Under the pieces are notes generated by a model, which ran no database searches, was not told the origin of the DNA, and was given only the letters and a program-made list of their open reading frames with translations. This document shows, in pieces, positions 11,801-21,102 of a stretch of 64,000 nt of DNA. Each line of letters starts with the position of its first letter. Position 1 is the first letter of the stretch. Source of the stretch: Asterias amurensis (taxonomy: Eukaryota; Echinodermata; Asteroidea; Forcipulatida; Asteriidae); the NCBI RefSeq assembly GCF_032118995.1, contig NC_092669.1:4153501-4217500 (forward strand), in the 5' to 3' direction. The translations under genes and the position numbers were made by a program.

Positions 11801-13941
11801 GAATCACACCCTGGGCACTATATGGGTGCGTTCGTTTAGCTTCCCTGGCTGGGTCTACCCCGCGGTGCTCACTCGGGTGAGCCCCTGACAAGAGCTAATC
11901 GAACGATCACACTCGCCCTCTGGTGGTGACGGCATTTACCTCAGGTCACCCCAAGTGACCCACTCCATCCACAAGCAGGGGACTGGGGACTGACTCGGGT
12001 GAGCCCCGTCGCTATTCGAACGTACCGGGGTAGACCCAGGGAAGCTAAACGAATGCACCCAATGTGAGTTGGGTTTTTCAGTCCCTACCTGACTGCGTGG
12101 ATTTTCCCCTGTTGGTAAAATTTTCTGGGGTTTTTCTTTGTCTTTTCACCTTCTCCAGATACTGAAATGGCTTTAACAAGTATTTATTATGTAGTAGATG
12201 TATAGACGAGTGTGCAAGTCTCTCAATTTTCGAACGGATCAGAACAAGTATGTCCAACTTGCTCTATGGTCCAAACCATTATGGAGTTTTAAGTGCGCGT
12301 GATTTCTTCACTACTTTTGTTTACCGAATCTTTTAGTTTTATCTATAAAAAAGTATATATATTTATTAAACTGTTGCGAAAGTAACATTTCAGCCATGAA
12401 ATAATATATTATGAACAATATTTGTCGAACAAATTAGTGACATACCTTGACGATATGCCCAAGGCTTTCGTTTTTTTCACAATTAAGAAATCATTGCGTC
12501 ACTGACGTTTGTAAAATTAGAAGTCCACAGATTTGCACAATGGCGTTTCACACATTGTCAAAATGTGGAAAACTTCTTTCGAAAGAACATGAATTTCAGA
12601 ATGCTATCGTTTTAAAAAATGAGCTACAAATATCTCGCGAGTCCATGTTTATAAACATAATTTTTTGGGTCTGAGATAGTCAGATGTATCCTTTCATTTT
12701 CGTTAAAAAAAGAAAAAAAGGAAGCATGTTTTTAAAATTTAATTTGGCATAATATGAAATCTTATTTGACTCATACAGGTACAGAAGTGGTTGGAGCTCA
12801 AGAAATGCGTATCTTTATCGACTGGCTTGAACGAAGGAACTTTCCCCGTCGATCAACCCTTCAAAGTTCATAAATCTACGGCAGATGCACTGCAAGACAA
12901 CCCAACTGCAGTCGAGCGCCTTGTACCCATGGGTATGTAATTATATTTACAAAACACAGAAACTTTTAGTTTTCGAATATTATCGTCATATGCGCAGTGG
13001 ACACTATAGGTAATTACTCAAAATAATTATTAGCAGAAAACCTTACTTGGTTACGAGTAATGGGGAGAGGTTGAAGTGCCATAAATTCCTAAAAGAAGTA
13101 ATTTTTTTCCACGAATTTAATTTCGAGACCTCAGATTTAGAAACTGAGGTTTCGGAATCGACAATCCAAACGCACAAAACTTCGTGTGACAAGGGTGTTT
13201 TTTCTTTCATTACTATCTCGCAAGTTCGATGACCGATTGAGCTCAAATTTCCACAGGTTTGTTATTTTATGCATATGTTGAGATCACGTACACCAACTGT
13301 GAAGGCTAGTCTTTGACAATTACCAATAGTGTCCACTGCCTAACCCTAATCCTACCTCACACCAACAAATAAATAGAACAAAAACATACAACCCAAGTAA
13401 CCCAACCTCATATTTCGATTTCGCTCTGTTTTAAATTATTTGTTAAATGCACTAATTAAAACTAAAAATATTACTCAAAGTAATGTTTAGCAAATAATGC
13501 CGGTGATTTTTTTTTCCACAAAGCTTGGGAGAAGTATACACGGAGTATACAGTTCTACACTTCTACACCTCTTTGAAAGCATTTTTTTTTTCATACATTA
13601 CAGATCCGAGATTATGGACCCCGACTGATGTGAGAATCTGGCTGAGTCACATGACAGAAACACACAGCATACAAGCCGATCCAAGTTTCTTCCAAATGAA
13701 TGGTCGTGGTCTCTGCCTCATGTCGCTCAAAGGTTTCCAATTCAGAGTTCCAGTTGAAGGGAAGCTTCTGTACGACGACTTCAGAGAGCGGCTGAAAATA
13801 TGCCTCCTGGCGACTAGAAAGGAGACTATCAAACCCACCAATCAAAAACTGTGTCACCAAGAAGCAGCCAATCAGAGAACGTCGACTGTTCGTGTTGGCG
13901 AGAAGGGGACAAGTCGTACGTTCGTGTACCAGACATTATGA
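5805..13941 (+). CDS. PNT (Pointed/SAM) domain protein without ETS domain
   Basis: Proposed three-exon gene of 211 residues: 5805-5948 (48 codons, donor GTAAGT), 12779-12932 (phase 0 in, phase 1 out) and 13604-13941. The joins keep one open frame. Residues about 98-180 form a PNT domain: DPRLWTPTDVRIWL opens it, FFQMNGRGLCLMSLKGF is the core, and the last helix includes LLYDDF. PNT domains of ETS factors mediate protein-protein contacts, and in TEL/Yan they polymerise. The FQMNG core is closest, from memory, to Yan and TEL. The protein ends about 30 residues after the domain, and no ETS winged-helix exon is seen up to 22 kb, so it may act like Drosophila Mae/EDL, a PNT-only regulator of ETS factors. 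The first two exons resemble nothing I know, and the 6.8-kb first intron is inferred. The domain call is firm; the gene model is moderate. Confidence 0.6.
6451..6849 (+). mobile_element. TTAA-MITE family A, full copy
   Basis: TTAA plus AGGCAGTAGACACTATTGG at the left; ATTACAAATTGTCT plus TTAA at the right. The central palindrome around GAGACCTCAGATTTAGAATT is intact. Lies in the long first intron proposed for the PNT gene. Confidence 0.75.
7538..7910. mobile_element. MITE family I (relative of family A)
   Basis: Starts TTAAAGCAATTGGACACTTT and ends ACCGAAAGTGTCCAATGGCTT, an inverted pair of about 25 bases. The inner portion near the left end shares GTGAAAATTTAGGCTCAATC-type sequence with family A, suggesting a common origin. 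Confidence 0.6.
7911..8224. mobile_element. Palindromic TTAA-MITE family B, diverged copy
   Basis: Left arm begins TTGCCTTGGATTTGGCGAG; right arm ends GATCCAAGGCAACGTGTTCC followed by TTTAA. The two arms are inverse copies of each other over most of their length. It abuts the family I element. Confidence 0.6.
8543..8880 (-). mobile_element. TTAA-MITE family A, truncated
   Basis: TTAAAGGCAGTGGACACTAT starts the element in reverse orientation. Homology fades after the CTCGTTACCAAGTA segment, so the far end is missing. Confidence 0.65.
8881..9640. other. Intergenic or intronic repeats
   Basis: Bases about 8870-8970 recur almost exactly at 36640-36740 (CATCGAAAACATTTTAAGTG motif). Bases about 9290-9550 are a copy of repeat family F. 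No coding exon was found. Confidence 0.4.
9650..10245. repeat. Tandem array, about four units of 140-160 bases
   Basis: The block CGCTACCGTGCAACAGAAAG or its variant recurs at about 9688, 9847, 9983 and 10136. Each is followed by a GCCACAGTGCGC-type block and CTTTGAAG. Units diverge and vary in length. The last unit contains an interrupted G run of about 40 bases. Confidence 0.6.
10246..11020. other. Stretch without recognised content
   Basis: No repeat boundary or protein similarity was recognised. Two short open frames on the plus strand (10595-10789, 10786-11019) show no familiar motif and are not called genes. Confidence 0.35.
11022..11560. repeat. Minisatellite, about 10 units of roughly 50 bases
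   Basis: Each unit carries the dyad TTGTCGACAA (one unit has TTGTTGACAA), then a TACTACTAG-like stretch, CTACCGAAACTCGCCTCTGA and AGTCA. Dyad centres fall at roughly 11069, 11115, 11167, 11224, 11276, 11328, 11377, 11421, 11475 and 11525, so the period wobbles between about 44 and 57. Lies in the long first intron proposed for the PNT gene. Confidence 0.75.
11735..12165 (+). mobile_element. tRNA-derived SINE interrupted by a MITE
   Basis: 11735-11823 has a tRNA-like head with an A-box-like CTGGCGTATAGTGGTG and a B box GGTTCGAATC. After the inserted MITE (11824-12060) the body resumes with GGATTTTCCCCTGTTGG and a pyrimidine-rich stretch. It is a SINE rather than a tRNA gene, because the acceptor stem does not pair. 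Confidence 0.5.
11824..12060. mobile_element. MITE family H
   Basis: Ends GGGTGCGTTCGTTTAGCTTC and its inverse (GAAGCTAAACGAATGCACCC), with inner inverted blocks around CTCACTCGGGTGAGCCCC. A second copy lies at 53433-53677. The target duplication is not obvious. Confidence 0.65.
12991..13340 (+). mobile_element. TTAA-MITE family A copy
   Basis: GCAGTGGACACTATAGGTAA at the left and CAATAGTGTCCACTGCC at the right; the flanking TTAA is degraded. Lies in the intron between the two downstream PNT-gene exons. Confidence 0.7.
13604..13941 (+). CDS. PNT-domain terminal exon
   Basis: The acceptor (TTACAG) sits just before the codon completed as aspartate by the previous exon's last base. The exon carries the whole PNT domain, a basic tail and a TGA stop. 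No strong splice donor occurs after the domain, which supports this as the last exon. Confidence 0.7.
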
Positions 13942-14106
13942 GAGTACGGACCATGTGGTTTAATGGACTTCTATGTAAATATTAACGATGCAGCTGAGAT
14001 GTATAAGAAAAAGCTGCCCTTTAAGAAGTGGCCAGGCATGGGCCATGACCAGGCCTGGAATTACACACAGGTTATGGAGGCCATGGCTTCGGTTGCCCTC
14101 TCCTGC

Positions 14107-14264
14107 CGTCGATTTCACAAAACTCTTCCTAACTTAGGATTAATCTTAGGACTTTAGGACGAGTTCAGTTACGTATCCGAAGACATGGGACGCATTGGAC
14201 CCATCCTAAGTTACTCGTCCTAACTCGAGATAAGACGAGTCCTAACTCTTTGTGAAATCGACGG
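14107..14264. repeat. Fold-back family C copy
   Basis: An inverted pair built from GTCGATTTCACAAA...CTTCCTAACTTAGGA and GAGTCCTAACTCTTTGTGAA. The family is defined by repeated CCTAACTTAGGACTAGTCC blocks. Confidence 0.6.
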
Positions 14265-14463
14265 CTGGTCTTGGCCTTGGTGCCCCCTTCAAAAGTATCC
14301 CATGGTAGACTTTCAGATTTTACAATGGAAGTGCCCCTTCTCAAAATTACAATGGCCTTGCCCTCTCAAAGATGAAATTCCAGGCACAGGCTACACAACT
14401 GAATGAATAACTGAATGTGCGTTTTATGCTGGTCATACTTTTCGCCGCACCCCTAAGCTACGG

Positions 14464-14670
14464 TGTTTCTGATCAGCAGAGTGTGGGTTCGAGTCCAGGT
14501 CGTGAAACTTGTGTCCTTAAGCAAGATACTTAACCATCATTGCTTGGTCCTTCGGATGGGACGTAAAGCCGTTGGTCCCGTGTGTTGTGTAACGCACGTA
14601 AGAGAACCAAGTGCACTTATCGAAAAGAGAAGGGTGTCTGCCCGGTGTTTCTGGTTTGATTAGCAGCATA
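14464..14670 (+). mobile_element. tRNA-Leu-like SINE, 5'-truncated
   Basis: Matches the fuller SINE at 17714-18100: GTGTTTCTGATCAGCAGAGT, a B-box-like GGGTTCGAGTCC, and the body CCTTCGGATGGGACGT. The A box is missing. Confidence 0.6.
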
Positions 14671-14966
14671 TAGACCTTTCTTTTGCAACGTCACAGCCCG
14701 AGTTTTTGCCAACCCAGATTGGAAAACTAAGGAAAGCCATAAGTGCAAAATCAAGAAAAGATCGCTATTTTTGGTAACAATATAACAAAATTTGGTGATT
14801 TTTTTAAAAACAAAACAACTAATTATGTGAGGTATTTTATTAATTGAAAATTTGCAGAAAATGTTGAAATTTGTTGAAACATCTGTTTTTACGAATGAGT
14901 GTTTTACTAACATTCGGCCGACCATGCCAACCAAGGCGGTTTGTTTATCAACAAAAGAAAGGTCTA
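14671..14966. mobile_element. MITE with TAGACCTTTCTTTTG ends
   Basis: TAGACCTTTCTTTTG at the left and CAAAAGAAAGGTCTA at the right are perfect 15-base inverses. The interior is AT-rich and does not code. It directly follows the truncated SINE. Confidence 0.6.
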
Positions 14967-15047
14967 TTGAACATTTTGATCGAATAGACTTATTTGTACA
15001 TATTAATGACGCAGCTGTTATTTTAAAAGAAAAAGAAGTCGTTTGTT

Positions 15048-15470
15048 GAGGCACTGGACACTATTGGTAAACTACTTAAAGGGAAGGTACACGTTTGGTG
15101 ATTACTCAAAACAAATATTAACTTAAAAACTGACTTGGCAACGAGCATTGGAGAGCTGTTGATAGTATACAACATTGTTACCGCAAACCTTTCCATGTCG
15201 TATTTTCACCATGCAAAGTTTCAAGACCTACGACCTTCAAGTGATTAAATCAGAGCGAAAAGCGACTTTGACTCCCCCCTATTGTTAGAGTTTTCCTCGA
15301 ATTCTTCTGTGTATATACGGGACTACAAACAAAACAGGAAACATTCTGTGTGAGTAGGGTTCTTATTGTCAAAGACCAGTATCATCAATTTGTGTATCCC
15401 AACATATTACATAAACATACGAACATTGTGTTCAATTAGTCATCGAAGTTAAATTACGAAAAAAAAAAAA
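15048..15470 (+). repeat. Mixed family A and F fragments
   Basis: GGCACTGGACACTATTGGTA begins like family A. After GGGAAGGTACACG the sequence alternates between family A pieces (TTGGAGAGCTGTTGATAGTA) and family F (GTTACCGCAAACCTTTCC). An A run of about 20 ends the block. Confidence 0.45.
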
Positions 15471-15577
15471 AAAAAAAATGGTTTCATCATGGAGATAGAC
15501 TGAGTGCCTTAGAATGAACCTTGCCCCTTTTTAGAGGTTTGTGGGTGAAAAAAAAACTCAATCTAAAACTGCATCGC

Positions 15578-15957
15578 TTAAAGGAACACGTTGCCTTGGA
15601 TCGGTCGAGTTGGTCTTTGAAAAGCGTTTGTAACCGTTTGTTATAAAATGCATATGGGTAGAAAGATGTTGTAAAAGTAGAATACAATGATCCACACAAA
15701 CATGCCTCGAAATTGCGTGGTTTTCCTTTTACCTCGTCGACTAACACGTCGGCCATTTATTGGGGTCAAAATTTTGACTCCCATAAATGGCTGACCGTGT
15801 TAGTTCGCACAATTTCGAGGCAAACTTGTGTGGATCATTGTATTCTACTTTTAAAACATCTTTCCAACCATATGCATTATATAAAAAACGGTTACAAACG
15901 CTTTTGTTTTGACCAACTCGTCCGTTCCAAGGCAACGTGTTCCTTTAAAGGAGGTCT
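15578..15957. mobile_element. Palindromic TTAA-MITE family B, full copy
   Basis: TTAAAGGAACACGTTGCC at the left and CGTGTTCC-TTTAA at the right, with arms of about 180 bases that are inverse copies of each other meeting near GGTCAAAATTTTGACTCC. The transcript would fold into one long hairpin. Confidence 0.75.
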
Positions 15958-16037
15958 TTTCTAACAGTTGTTCGTGTCTCTTTGCCAAGTTTTTGTGGTC
16001 AGTTGAATTTTGGAGCATTATGTATGCCCCCCCCCCC

Positions 16038-16428
16038 TTAAAGGCACTGGATACTATTGGTAATTACTCAAAATAATTATTAGCATAAAAACTTTACTTG
16101 GTAACGAGCAGAGGAGAGCTTTTGCAGTACAGTATAACACATTGTGAGAAACGGCTCCCTCTGAAGTGCCATAATTTCGAGAAAGAAGTAATTTTTTTTC
16201 CCACGAATTTGATTTCGAGACCTCAGAATTAGATTTTGAGTGGAAATCAAGCATCTGAAAGCACACAACGTCGTGTGACAAGGGTGTTTTTTCTTCCATT
16301 ATTACCTCGCAACTTCGACGACCAAATTGAGTTCAAATTTTCACAGGTTTGTTATTTTATGCATGTTGAGATACACCAAGTGGGAAGACTGGTCTTTGAC
16401 AATTACAAATAGTGTCCACTGTCTGTAA
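16038..16428 (+). mobile_element. TTAA-MITE family A copy
   Basis: TTAAAGGCACTGGATACTAT at the left; ATAGTGTCCACTGTCTGTAA at the right. Confidence 0.7.
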
Positions 16429-16556
16429 AGTTGTTGAAAGACTTTACCGCGTCTTCATGTTGTGTAAGCTTGGGTTGGCGTATACGGACGTTTTGATGTT
16501 TATGTTGTAAAATTAATGATGACGACGAAATTCTTTAGTCCAAACCTATGAAAATG

Positions 16557-16880
16557 ACAGGGGGAGCCGTTGATAGTATAAAACATTGTGAGAAACGGCT
16601 CCCTCTGAAGTAACGTTACTGTAGTTCTCGAGAAAGAAGTAGTTTTCCAAAAAATTGATTTCGAGACATCAGAATTAGTTTTTGAGGGCTCGAAATCAAG
16701 CATCTGAAAGCACACAACTTCGTGTGACAAGGGAGTTTTTTCTTTCATTTATTATCTCGCAACTTCGACGACTAATTGAGCTCAAATTTTCACAGGTTTG
16801 TTATTTTATGCATATGTTGAGACACACCAAGTGAGAAGACTGGTCTTTGACAATTACCAAATGTGTGCAGTGTCTTTAAT
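16557..16880 (+). mobile_element. TTAA-MITE family A, left end missing
   Basis: Starts inside the element at GGGAGCCGTTGATAGTATAA and runs to a decayed right end CAAATGTGTGCAGTGTCTTTAA. Confidence 0.6.
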
Positions 16881-17287
16881 TTTTTTTTTCTTACGCTGAT
16901 AATTGATTTGGTTGACAAAATAAACGTTCTGATGTGTTGAGTGACAATTAAATCAAGAGATATCGTGAGTGTCCATTTGTGTGTTATGTAAACCTAAATT
17001 AATAACAAAAAGCAATTACAAATTTGTCACTGATCTTGTATGTTATACCAAAAGTGGGCTGGCAAACTATTTCTACATAATAGGTGCTACAGGAAAAAAG
17101 GCTTTAAATTGGATAATTAAACAAAGAAGAACAGTATACAAACTTGAGGAAATTTATCTCTCAGGATAAGAACTTTTTTTAACATTTTGACTAGAAGCAC
17201 TGGGTCGGTAGAAGGACGCACATACAGGTCTATGAAAAAAATGCTCAACAAATTTATGTCCAAGTATCTCAGTCGCTTGAAAATACA
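16881..17287. other. AT-rich stretch without recognised content
   Basis: No coding exon or repeat match was identified. Open frames here are short and of low complexity. Confidence 0.4.
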
Positions 17288-17449
17288 AATTACACTAAGC
17301 TTGGGTGATATCATGATATTAACGAAACTCGCGAAAACAGTTCTTAAACGATTACGCTTGATATTTTGCTTATCGAATAATCGAAAATCGCCATATTTTT
17401 TGACGATACATTGTGGGTTAAAAAGAAATCACCCAAGCTTAAATTACAC
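17288..17449. mobile_element. hAT-like MITE with 8-base target duplication
   Basis: AATTACAC at 17288-17295 is repeated at 17442-17449. Between them a 146-base element has perfect ends TAAGCTTGGGTGAT and ATCACCCAAGCTTA. An 8-base duplication is typical of hAT-superfamily insertions; the family assignment is inference. Confidence 0.7.
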
Positions 17450-17713
17450 ACATTTGATTTCTTACTTGGAAAATATTTTATTGTTTTATTATAACTATTT
17501 ACGTGCATTTTTTTGTTTAACCCGAAGTGGAAATATTTAAGAAATAATAACATTGGGGTAATTCAATTTTTTATTAAGACCAGATTTATTTTAACTGCAA
17601 TTTTTTCATTTTTCATGCTGTGTTTATGCTGGTTTTTTGTCTTCATAAATTAACATTTCTAGAAAAACAATCAGATAATGTACAAAAATAACCCCAAAAT
17701 GTTACACAAGGAA

Positions 17714-18100
17714 GTGTCGTGGCCGAGCGGTTAAGAACACCGAATTCAAACTCTGGTGTTTCTGATCAGCAGAGTGTGGGTTCGAATCCCCAGCCATGAC
17801 ACTTGTGTCTTAAGCAAGACACTTTCATCCTTCCTTCGGATGGGACGTTAACGTTGGTCCCATGTGTTCTGTAAACGCAAAGAACCCAGTGCACTTATCG
17901 TAAAGAGAAGGGGTTCGCCCCGGTGTTCCTGGCTGGATTGGCAGCATATTGCGCCACAGCACCTTGTAAACCATTACATGGTGCTAAGGATTAGGTCTTA
18001 TATCGCAAACTTCGTCCCACTCCTTGCAGTAATAATACCTGGCGCTTTGTATTCTTTGGCAAAAGGCGCGTTATAAATACGGTTATTATTATTATAAAAG
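17714..18100 (+). mobile_element. tRNA-Leu-like SINE, near full length
   Basis: The head GTGTCGTGGCCGAGCGGTTA carries an A box as in class II (Leu/Ser-type) tRNAs. The B box GGGTTCGAATCCCC follows, then a conserved body (CCTTCGGATGGGACGTTAAC) and a tail AAAAGGCGCGTTATAAATAC ending in (ATT)n. Copies or fragments lie near 14464, 43870-44335, 53930-54060, 54760-54850, 61190-61648 and 63676-63948. Confidence 0.75.
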
Positions 18101-18188
18101 TTTTGCAACTCTAGACACTTTAGACAGTTTTCAAGTTTTTTCAAAATCTTGAGGTTGGGGGCTATGTAATCGGCAGTTACGAAAAGGT

Positions 18189-18424
18189 TAGCCTTGCTCG
18201 AGGCAGTCGCATTATTCACTCCGAAAAGACGCCGCTGTAAACCCACCCGTATACACTGTGCGTGGTGCGTGTAATCACGCCGCACGACCCACCCGTATAC
18301 ACACTGTCACATCGTACGACTACTGTGCACACAAGTCATCCGCACTCGTACCACTAACCGCATGCGGAGGCCGTCAGGCAGATAGTTTTTCGGAGTGAAT
18401 AATTCGACTGCCTTGAGCAAGGCC
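18189..18424. mobile_element. MITE with long inverted ends (family N)
   Basis: About 36-base inverted ends: GCCTTGCTCGAGGCAGTCGC on the left is matched by CGACTGCCTTGAGCAAGGC on the right, and CATTATTCACTCCGAAAA is mirrored too. The middle holds two copies of CACCCGTATACAC. A second copy begins at 63609. Confidence 0.7.
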
Positions 18425-19043
18425 ACGATGGCGCAGATGGCGCAGATCAGCAGCGCCGATAAAAGCAGTATTTTCCCCGTCATGTTTCAGCCCGTTTCAC
18501 GCTACTGCGGTTTCGGCGGTGTTTTCGATCAAAGTTATTAAAATTGAAAAGTTACAACAGATGAGCTTTGATTCTGCCTAAAGCTGTCCATCGACTTTTT
18601 GACTTAAAACCCACAGTGGGTGTACCTTATATCGAGTTCTAACGAACTTTCTTCGATTTGAATAACAGTGATTGGTTCTGCACCACCGACCAACGCAATG
18701 CACAAATTTGCACCTCTGTATAGACCATGTGACATTGTGAGTGTGACCGTGTGCATTCTTTGGATTTTCTGGCAGGCAAGATACTGCATGGTCATAATGG
18801 TAAAGCTGACATTTTGTGTCATAATTTCCACATCAATCCAAAAGTTAAAGCTGGACAAGTTTTGAGATTTGCCCCCTTTCATCATATCAAAATTTGATGT
18901 GAATTAGAGTGCAATCTCCATAAAATATAAAATGTTATGTTTTCTTCCATTAGGCTGTGTACAAATCATGCCTGCATGAAGTCCAGGCTCTGTGGCTCTT
19001 TTGTAAACATGTTGATGTCACAGGTCAAATCGTCTATATGGAT
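18425..19043. other. Stretch without recognised content
   Basis: Lies between a MITE and the segmental duplication. No protein similarity or repeat match was recognised. An open frame on the minus strand (18604-18885) is not supported by any familiar motif. Confidence 0.35.
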
Positions 19044-21096
19044 CACAGAGTATTGTAAAATACTCAAGTTGTTTGCAAATTTTGACAATAAATATTAGCG
19101 GTGTCGTCCTTGACCGTTTGTCATACTTTGGCACTTTTCCCCACTGGATTGATCGTCATAAATATACGAAGCAATGAATCAACAAATCGAAGGATTATTT
19201 CATATAATTCACACCTTTAATTTTATTTGGACAGTGCCAAAAATTCACAAATTTAATTGTATTGGGACAATGCTAAAATATTTCACAAGAACTTCTTGTT
19301 AAGTGCATATCATGCGTGCACACTACTGGTTGGTATAACAATGATTACAGAGCGACCATTGCACTTTTTAATGGGTGAAGGTGGCCCAGGGGCCTATTTC
19401 ATAGAGCTGCTAAAAGGGACACGCCTTGGATCAGTCGAGTTGGTCTATGAAAAGCGTTTGAAACTAACATGTTAAAAAATGCATGGTTAGAAAGATATTT
19501 TAAAGGGTAGAGTATAACCCTCCACACAAGCATGCCTCGTTAATTACACAATTTTATCTTTACTTTGCAGGCCTTTTATGGAGTAAAAAACTTGACTCCA
19601 CAAAATGGCGAGTCAGAGCATACTGATCAAAATGTCGAGTTTAAGGAACACGTTGCCTTGGATCGGTCGAGTTGGTCTTTGAAAAGCGTTTGTAACCGTT
19701 TTTTATAAAATGCATATGGGTAGAAAGATGTTGTAAAAGTAGAATACAATGATCCACACAAGTTTGCCTCGAAATTGCCTGGTTTTCCTTTTACTGTGCG
19801 AACTAACACGGTCGGCCATTTATGGGAGTCAAATTTTTGACTCCCATAAATGGCCGACCGTGTTATTTGACTCCCATAAATGGCCGACCGTGTTAGTTCG
19901 CACAGTAAAAGGAAAACCAGGCAATTTCGAGGCAAACTTGTGTGGATCATTGTATTCTACATTTAAAACATCTTTCCAACCATATGCATTTTATAAAAAA
20001 CGGTTACAAACGCTTTTTATAGACCAACTTGTCCGATCCAAGGCAACGTGTTCCTTTAAGCACCCCAACTCATTAATGTACATGTACTTACATTACATGG
20101 TTTACTATACCTTTCTATATCGTATTTCCATCATGCAAAGTTTCAAATCCTACTTTTTAGTCAAACAGTAGTAAATTTTGAAGACCCCAATAGTTTTTTT
20201 GTGTGAATTCTGATTCAAAAAGATCTTTATCTCTTTGATTTTTGGAATGATACAAAACCAAACTGGTCAAAGGTCACGATAACATATTAAAGGTCACGGT
20301 GACCTACTTTCAACAAAATTTATTTTTGACAAAAATGTTGATTTGAGGACGCAATTCTCATCATTCTTAGGCTTTAGTGGTTTCTGCCCCAACCTCATGG
20401 TCAGTTGGATCGCGCAATAAATTGGGGTGCATTCATTGCTCATTCAAGCACAGCTTTTTTAAAAATCAAAATCTGAAGACATGAGGTACAAAAGTGCGTT
20501 GGTCTGACACGGAATGACCCTTGAAAGCTGAAGGTCAACAAACTATCAAAGTGCGTGTGTAGAAATTTCGATTTGAAAATGACTATTGGTCTGGAGCCAT
20601 TCTCTGAATTCAGAAGCAGTCATCGAAAACAGTTTCTTTACAAGAAAAATCAGAGAGTGGAACAGCCTCCCATCAATCAAAATTTCTTTGTGTTCCCTAG
20701 GGCCCAATTTCATAGCTGCTAAGCACAAAAATTTGCTTAGCATGAAATTTCTTCCTTGAAAACAACAGGATTACCCAACCAAATTTACATTTGTTGCAAG
20801 TTTCTTGTTACTGGTATTCAGTGAGTTGTTGTTTGCTTATCCTGAAAATCACGTGGAAATTTGGTTGGTAATCCTGACCTGAGGCAACAATTCCATTTTT
20901 TGTTGGGAACTAACTTTTGAAAAGAAATTCAAAGTTGAATTCATAAATAAAATTTTGAAAATGTATGGTGGTCGGAAACGGAGGAGTGTCGGGCAGGTTT
21001 TCCAGTCTCCCAGGGAATTCTACCGGCAGTTACCGGTATCCGCCAGAGATTCTGTCCACGGTCTGAGAAGGAGAATCCTAAAGAGGGCGCTATCGC
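19044..21096. repeat. Segmental duplication, unit 1
   Basis: Starts ATCACAGAGTATTGTAAAAT and ends GAGGGCGCTATCGCAA. The same sequence follows directly as unit 2. Unit 1 contains a family B MITE (19641-20059) and about 95 bases near 20300-20395 that unit 2 lacks. It also contains a diverged family B arm (about 19409-19600) and a family D fold-back (about 20700-20905). Confidence 0.8.
19641..20059. mobile_element. Palindromic TTAA-MITE family B, insertion specific to unit 1
   Basis: TTAAGGAACACGTTGCC at the left and CAACGTGTTCCT plus TTAA at the right. The centre has an extra copy of the CATAAATGGCCGACCGTGTTA block, so the palindrome's tip is duplicated. Unit 2 of the duplication has TCAA at the corresponding site. 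Confidence 0.8.
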
Positions 21097-21102
21097 AAAT
21101 CA

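Noticed and set aside
17187-17540. Plus-strand open frame of 117 codons
   Set aside because: It runs straight through the 17288-17449 MITE and is AT-rich with no motif, so it is a chance frame.
19749-20171. 140-codon open frame with repeated peptide CELTRSAIYGSQ
   Set aside because: It is translation of the family B palindrome; the same peptide appears from both strands of every copy.
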